Positions 5,595 to 8,707 of a stretch of 8,707 nt of DNA are shown piece by piece (the first letter of the stretch is position 1; the number at the start of each line of letters is the position of its first letter). The DNA lies in NCBI GenBank assembly GCA_046049665.1, contig JBJOQW010000036.1, positions 1 through 8,707 on the forward strand, given 5' to 3'. This DNA comes from JAAFHS01 sp046049665. GTDB lineage: Bacteria > Pseudomonadota > Alphaproteobacteria > Rhodobacterales > Rhodobacteraceae. Under the pieces are notes generated by a model. The model saw nothing but the letters and a program-made list of their open reading frames with translations. It did no database searches and was not told the origin of the DNA. The translations under genes were made by a program, and so were the position numbers.

Positions 5595-5638
5595 TGCGCA
5601 GACCCTGCTTTGCGCAATAATGTTTCATAACTGCGCAA
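5595..5638. promoter_or_regulatory. Operator-like dyad and repeated TGCGCA sites between lrp and trxB
   Basis: TTGCGCA (5610-5616) and TGCGCAA (5632-5638) form a perfect 7-bp inverted repeat around a 15-base, A+T-rich spacer that is itself partly symmetric (ATG-TTT-CAT at its centre). Over 29 bases, 11 of 14 mirrored positions pair. A third TGCGCA lies at 5595-5600, 16 bases from the next. The dyad ends 47 bases upstream of the lrp start and about 111 bases upstream of trxB. Size, A+T-rich centre and place suit a dimeric regulator such as the adjacent Lrp, but other regulators are possible. Confidence 0.5.
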
Positions 5639-5694
5639 CATTTAGAAATCTCGGCATTGTGTTCATAGCCGCCATGCACAGGCCAATCGGGGGC

Positions 5695-5723
5695 TTTCCG
5701 CCCCATCAAAGCATGGTTATATC
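5695..5723 (+). promoter_or_regulatory. Very tentative trxB promoter
   Basis: TTTCCG (5695-5700) and TATATC (5718-5723) are 17 bases apart, and the -10 candidate is 26 bases before the chosen trxB ATG. They match consensus 3/6 and 4/6, so the call depends mostly on position. Confidence 0.2.
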
Positions 5724-5749
5724 CCTTGCCTTGAACCATGGGGGCGCAA

Positions 5750-6688
5750 ATGGGCACGCAACGGCACACGAAAGTTCTGATCATCGGCTCTGGCCCCGCA
5801 GGCTATACCGCCGCCGTCTATTCCGCCCGCGCCATGCTGAACCCCATCCTTGTGCAGGGCCTGCAGCCCGGCGGCCAGCTGACCATCACGACCGAGGTCG
5901 AGAACTGGCCGGGTGACACGCATGTGCAGGGCCCCGACCTGATGATCCGCATGCAGGAACACGCACAGGCCATGGGCGCCGAGATCATTTCTGATTACAT
6001 CAGCAAGCTTGACCTGTCGCAGCGCCCCTTCGTGGCACATGCTGACAGTGGCACCACCTTCACCGCCGATGCCGTGATCCTTGCCACCGGTGCACAGGCC
6101 AAATGGCTGGGCCTGCCAAGCGAGGAAAAGTTCAAGGGCTTTGGCGTTTCAGCCTGCGCCACCTGCGATGGCTTTTTCTACCGTGGCAAGGAAATCGTGG
6201 TCATCGGCGGCGGCAACACGGCCGTGGAAGAGGCGCTGTTTCTGACGAACTTTGCCAGCAAGGTCACGCTGATCCATCGGCGTGATACGTTGCGCGCTGA
6301 AAAGATCATGCAGGACCGCCTGTTCAAGCACCCCAAGATCACCATGCTGTGGAACCATGAGGTGACCGAAGTGCTGGGCGATGAAGCCCCGCTTGGCGTG
6401 ACGGCCGTGCGCGCACGCAATGTGCAAACGGGTGAGGTGCAGGATGTGCCATGCGCCGGATTCTTCGTGGCCATCGGCCATGCGCCGGCATCAGAACTGG
6501 TCAAGGATCAGTTGCCGCTGCACAACGGCGGCTATGTGCAGGTGGAACCCGGCAGCACCCGCACGGCCATTCCGGGCGTGTTTGCGGCGGGCGATCTGAC
6601 TGATCACATTTACCGTCAGGCCGTGACCAGCGCAGGCATGGGCTGCATGGCCGCGCTGGATGCGGAAAAGTTTCTGGCGGGGCACTGA
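5750..6688 (+). CDS. trxB: Thioredoxin-disulfide reductase
   Basis: The 312-residue FAD enzyme uses NADPH to reduce thioredoxin in the cytoplasm. The FAD-binding GSGPAG is at 13-18, the redox-active pair in CATC at 136-139, the NADPH-binding GGGNTA at 153-158 with the HRR phosphate-binding motif at 176-178, and the closing FAD motif FAAGDLTDHIYRQA at 278-291. These place it in the low-molecular-weight TrxB group; length is normal and all key residues are present. Two in-frame ATGs exist. The one at 5750 has GGGGG 5 bases upstream and fits the family N-terminus, while that at 5738 has no ribosome site, so 5750 is preferred. The gene is divergent from an Lrp/AsnC regulator and is followed by a large hairpin, then by sat-cysC on the same strand. 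Reduced thioredoxin is the usual electron donor of APS/PAPS reductases, which gives this order a possible functional sense. Confidence 0.97.
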   Translation: MGTQRHTKVLIIGSGPAGYTAAVYSARAMLNPILVQGLQPGGQLTITTEVENWPGDTHVQGPDLMIRMQEHAQAMGAEIISDYISKLDLSQRPFVAHADSGTTFTADAVILATGAQAKWLGLPSEEKFKGFGVSACATCDGFFYRGKEIVVIGGGNTAVEEALFLTNFASKVTLIHRRDTLRAEKIMQDRLFKHPKITMLWNHEVTEVLGDEAPLGVTAVRARNVQTGEVQDVPCAGFFVAIGHAPASELVKDQLPLHNGGYVQVEPGSTRTAIPGVFAAGDLTDHIYRQAVTSAGMGCMAALDAEKFLAGH

Positions 6689-6693
6689 AGCAT

Positions 6694-6765
6694 CTGCTCA
6701 TCGCACCCTTGCGGGCGCTCTTCGCGACACGCAGCGAAGAGCGCCCGCAAGGGTGCGATGAGCGG
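6694..6765. repeat. Perfect 30-bp inverted repeat (hairpin) after trxB
   Basis: Bases 6696-6725 are the exact reverse complement of 6734-6763, with an 8-base loop at 6726-6733. A G-T wobble and a further C-G pair extend the stem to 32 positions (6694-6765). The arms are about 70% G+C. The repeat begins 5 bases after the trxB stop. No T run follows on either strand, so it is not a standard intrinsic terminator, though such a stem could stop or slow RNA polymerase or protect a 3' end. Its length and perfection suggest a recently placed palindromic element or a very conserved structure. Confidence 0.85.
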
Positions 6766-6978
6766 CACCTTGGAATAACCGATGCATCCGTGACGCGGAT
6801 AGATGTCTTGAACGCAGCCTGTCTGACGGAACAGCGTCCTTTCCCTGCGGCCTTCCCGCGTCACTTTCGCCTTTTTCCACGCAAAAGCAGCGTCTTTGCT
6901 TGAGTTTCGCCTTATTCGCAGGCTATGGCCCCGCCCGAATGACGGGAAAATCCGCCGCAGCAGCACAAGGCCAACCAG
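6766..6978 (+). other. Intergenic region upstream of sat-cysC
   Basis: No gene is supported. The only open frame across it (6709-6903) starts inside the hairpin and lacks a ribosome site. A tentative promoter is TTGAGT (6900-6905) and TATGGC (6924-6929), 18 bases apart, about 50 bases before the sat-cysC ATG; both boxes are weak. I could not identify a binding site for a sulfur regulator such as CysB. Confidence 0.4.
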
Positions 6979-8685
6979 ATGTCGCTTTCCATTCACGCTC
7001 CGATCCCGGAGCTTTATGTCTCGCATGATTCCGCCCAGAAACTGAAGGTCGAGGCAGGCAATCTGCCCTCATGGGATCTGACCGCGCGGCAGGTCTGCGA
7101 TCTGGAACTCCTCATGAATGGCGGCTTCAACCCGCTGAAGGGCTTCATGTCCGAGGCTGATTACAACGGCGTTGTCGAAAACATGCGCACGGCCGATGGC
7201 CAGCTCTGGCCCATCCCAATCACGCTCGACGTATCCGAGAAATTCGCCGAAACCATCGCCCCCGGTCAGGATATCGCCCTGCGCGATGCCGAAGGCGTCA
7301 TCCTTGCCATACTGTCCATCACCGACAAATGGGTGCCCAACAAGGCCAATGAGGCCGCCAAGGTCTTTGGTGCCGATGATCTGGCCCACCCTGCCGTCAA
7401 CTATCTGCACAACGTCGCAGGCCCTGTCTACCTTGGCGGCCCCATTACCGGCATCCAGCAGCCCGTGCATTATGATTTCAAATCCCGCCGCGATACACCC
7501 AACGAACTGCGCGCCTTTTTCCGCAAGATGGGCTGGCGCAAGATCGTGGCCTTTCAAACGCGCAACCCCCTGCACCGCGCGCACCAGGAACTCACCTTCC
7601 GCGCTGCCCGCGAAGCCCAGGCCAACCTGATGATCCACCCAGTTGTCGGCATGACCAAACCCGGCGACGTCGATCATTTCACGCGCGTGCGCTGCTATGA
7701 AGCCGTGCTGGGCCAGTATCCGCAATCCACCACGACGATGAGCCTGCTGAACCTTGCCATGCGCATGGCTGGCCCGCGTGAGGCTGTGTGGCACGGCCTG
7801 ATCCGCAAGAACCACGGTTGCACCCATTTCATCGTCGGGCGTGACCATGCCGGGCCGGGCAAGAACAGCCAGGGCGTTGATTTCTATGGCCCCTATGATG
7901 CGCAAACCCTGTTCAAGCAGCACGAGGCCGAAATCGGCGTGACCATGGTTGATTTCAAGCATATGGTCTATGTGCAGGAAAAGGCCCAGTACTACCCCGC
8001 CAACGAAGTGCCCGAAGGCGGCACCGTGCTGGATATCTCCGGCACCGAACTGCGCCGCCGTCTGCGCGAAGGCATCGACATTCCCGAATGGTTTTCCTTC
8101 CCCGAGGTCGTGGCCGAACTGCGCCGCACCTCGCCCGCGCGCAGCAAGCAGGGCTTTACCGTGTTCTTCACGGGCCTGTCGGGATCTGGCAAGTCAACCA
8201 TCGCCAATGCGCTGATGGTCAAGCTGATGGAAATGGGCGGGCGCCCGGTTACACTGCTGGACGGTGATGTGGTGCGCAAGCACCTGTCATCGGAACTGGG
8301 CTTCTCCAAAGAGCACCGCGACATCAACATCAAGCGCATCGGCTATGTTGCGTCGGAAATCACCAAGAACGGCGGCATTGCCATCTGCGCCCCGATTGCG
8401 CCCTATACGGCAACGCGGCGCGCGGTGCGCGAGATGATCGAGGCCTATGGCGCGTTCATCGAAGTGCATGTGGCGACCAGCATTGACGAATGCGAACGGC
8501 GTGACCGCAAGGGCCTGTACAAGCTGGCCCGCGAAGGCAAGATCAAGGAATTCACAGGCATTTCCGATCCTTACGAGGCTCCGACCGCAGCCGAACTTGT
8601 GGTCGACACAGAAAACGTTGATGTTGATCACTGCGCGCATCAGGTGATCCTGAAGCTGGAATCGATGGGCCTTATCAAGGGGTAA
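6979..8685 (+). CDS. Bifunctional sulfate adenylyltransferase / adenylyl-sulfate kinase (Sat-CysC fusion)
   Basis: The 568-residue fusion carries out both activation steps of sulfate assimilation: ATP plus sulfate to APS, then phosphorylation of APS to PAPS. Residues about 1-165 form the PUA-like N-terminal domain of Sat (LELLMNGGFNPLKGFM at 42-57). The catalytic domain follows, with QTRNPLHRAH (193-202) carrying the QxRN and HxxH motifs and GRDHAGPG (287-294). Residues about 390-568 are the APS kinase, with an intact P-loop GLSGSGKST (399-407), LDGDVVR (427-433), CAPIAPY (470-476) and the CERRDRKGLYKLAREGKIKEFTGISDPYEAP signature (505-535). Motifs of both domains are intact, so both activities are likely. 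This single-chain Sat type differs from the CysD/CysN heterodimer of E. coli. ATG at 6979 has AAGG 8 bases upstream, a modest site. Only 22 bases remain after the stop. Confidence 0.97.
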   Translation: MSLSIHAPIPELYVSHDSAQKLKVEAGNLPSWDLTARQVCDLELLMNGGFNPLKGFMSEADYNGVVENMRTADGQLWPIPITLDVSEKFAETIAPGQDIALRDAEGVILAILSITDKWVPNKANEAAKVFGADDLAHPAVNYLHNVAGPVYLGGPITGIQQPVHYDFKSRRDTPNELRAFFRKMGWRKIVAFQTRNPLHRAHQELTFRAAREAQANLMIHPVVGMTKPGDVDHFTRVRCYEAVLGQYPQSTTTMSLLNLAMRMAGPREAVWHGLIRKNHGCTHFIVGRDHAGPGKNSQGVDFYGPYDAQTLFKQHEAEIGVTMVDFKHMVYVQEKAQYYPANEVPEGGTVLDISGTELRRRLREGIDIPEWFSFPEVVAELRRTSPARSKQGFTVFFTGLSGSGKSTIANALMVKLMEMGGRPVTLLDGDVVRKHLSSELGFSKEHRDINIKRIGYVASEITKNGGIAICAPIAPYTATRRAVREMIEAYGAFIEVHVATSIDECERRDRKGLYKLAREGKIKEFTGISDPYEAPTAAELVVDTENVDVDHCAHQVILKLESMGLIKG

Positions 8686-8707
8686 GATCAGGCCAGTGCC
8701 GCCCTGC

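Noticed and set aside
6709..6903. 64-residue open frame on the plus strand after trxB.
   Set aside because: It begins within the inverted-repeat arm, has no ribosome site, and its first residues merely translate the palindrome.
8686..8707. Possible 3' end of a convergent minus-strand gene: TGA at 8690-8688 preceded by codons for R-A-A-L-A.
   Set aside because: Only 17 bases of frame are visible, so there is too little to claim a gene.

Overview
The window looks like ordinary chromosomal DNA of an alphaproteobacterium, most probably a member of the Rhodobacteraceae (Rhodobacter/Paracoccus/Roseobacter type). This is inferred from the high G+C content, the protein types (UbiK-like BMFP protein, MidA/NDUFAF7-type methyltransferase, a Sat-CysC fusion, an Lrp gene divergent from trxB) and GANTC sites of the CcrM type. 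I see no rRNA, tRNA, CRISPR array, transposase or phage gene.

Layout. Positions 1-1567 run on the minus strand: the N-terminal part of a YbjN-domain protein (cut by the window edge), a 213-bp non-coding gap with a dense GANTC/palindrome cluster, a small monotopic sugar-phosphate transferase, and a ubiK-like gene. A short divergent promoter region (1568-1679) separates these from a tightly coupled plus-strand operon, lgt - midA-type methyltransferase - pgeF (1680-4359), in which each junction is a 4-base ATGA overlap. A terminator-like hairpin follows pgeF directly.

Positions 4360-5061 are gene-poor. They hold one plausible 47-residue, very basic small protein (4605-4748), several hairpins and about 310 bases in which I recognise no gene. 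An Lrp/AsnC regulator (minus, 5062-5562) then stands divergent from trxB (plus, 5750-6688), with a 29-bp dyad of operator type between them. A perfect 30-bp inverted repeat follows trxB, and after about 215 further bases comes a complete bifunctional sat-cysC gene (6979-8685).

How the genes may work together. The first half has an envelope and respiratory theme: Lgt lipidates lipoproteins, PgeF corrects peptidoglycan precursors, the sugar transferase starts a surface glycan, UbiK supports ubiquinone synthesis, and the MidA/NDUFAF7 family assists assembly of complex I, which uses ubiquinone. The second half has a sulfur and thiol theme: Sat-CysC makes APS and PAPS, and TrxB regenerates the thioredoxin on which APS/PAPS reductases depend.

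I found no convincing new multi-gene system. The points most worth a second look are non-coding: the 30-bp perfect hairpin after trxB, the four GANTC sites in 39 bp near 486-524, and the dyad between lrp and trxB.
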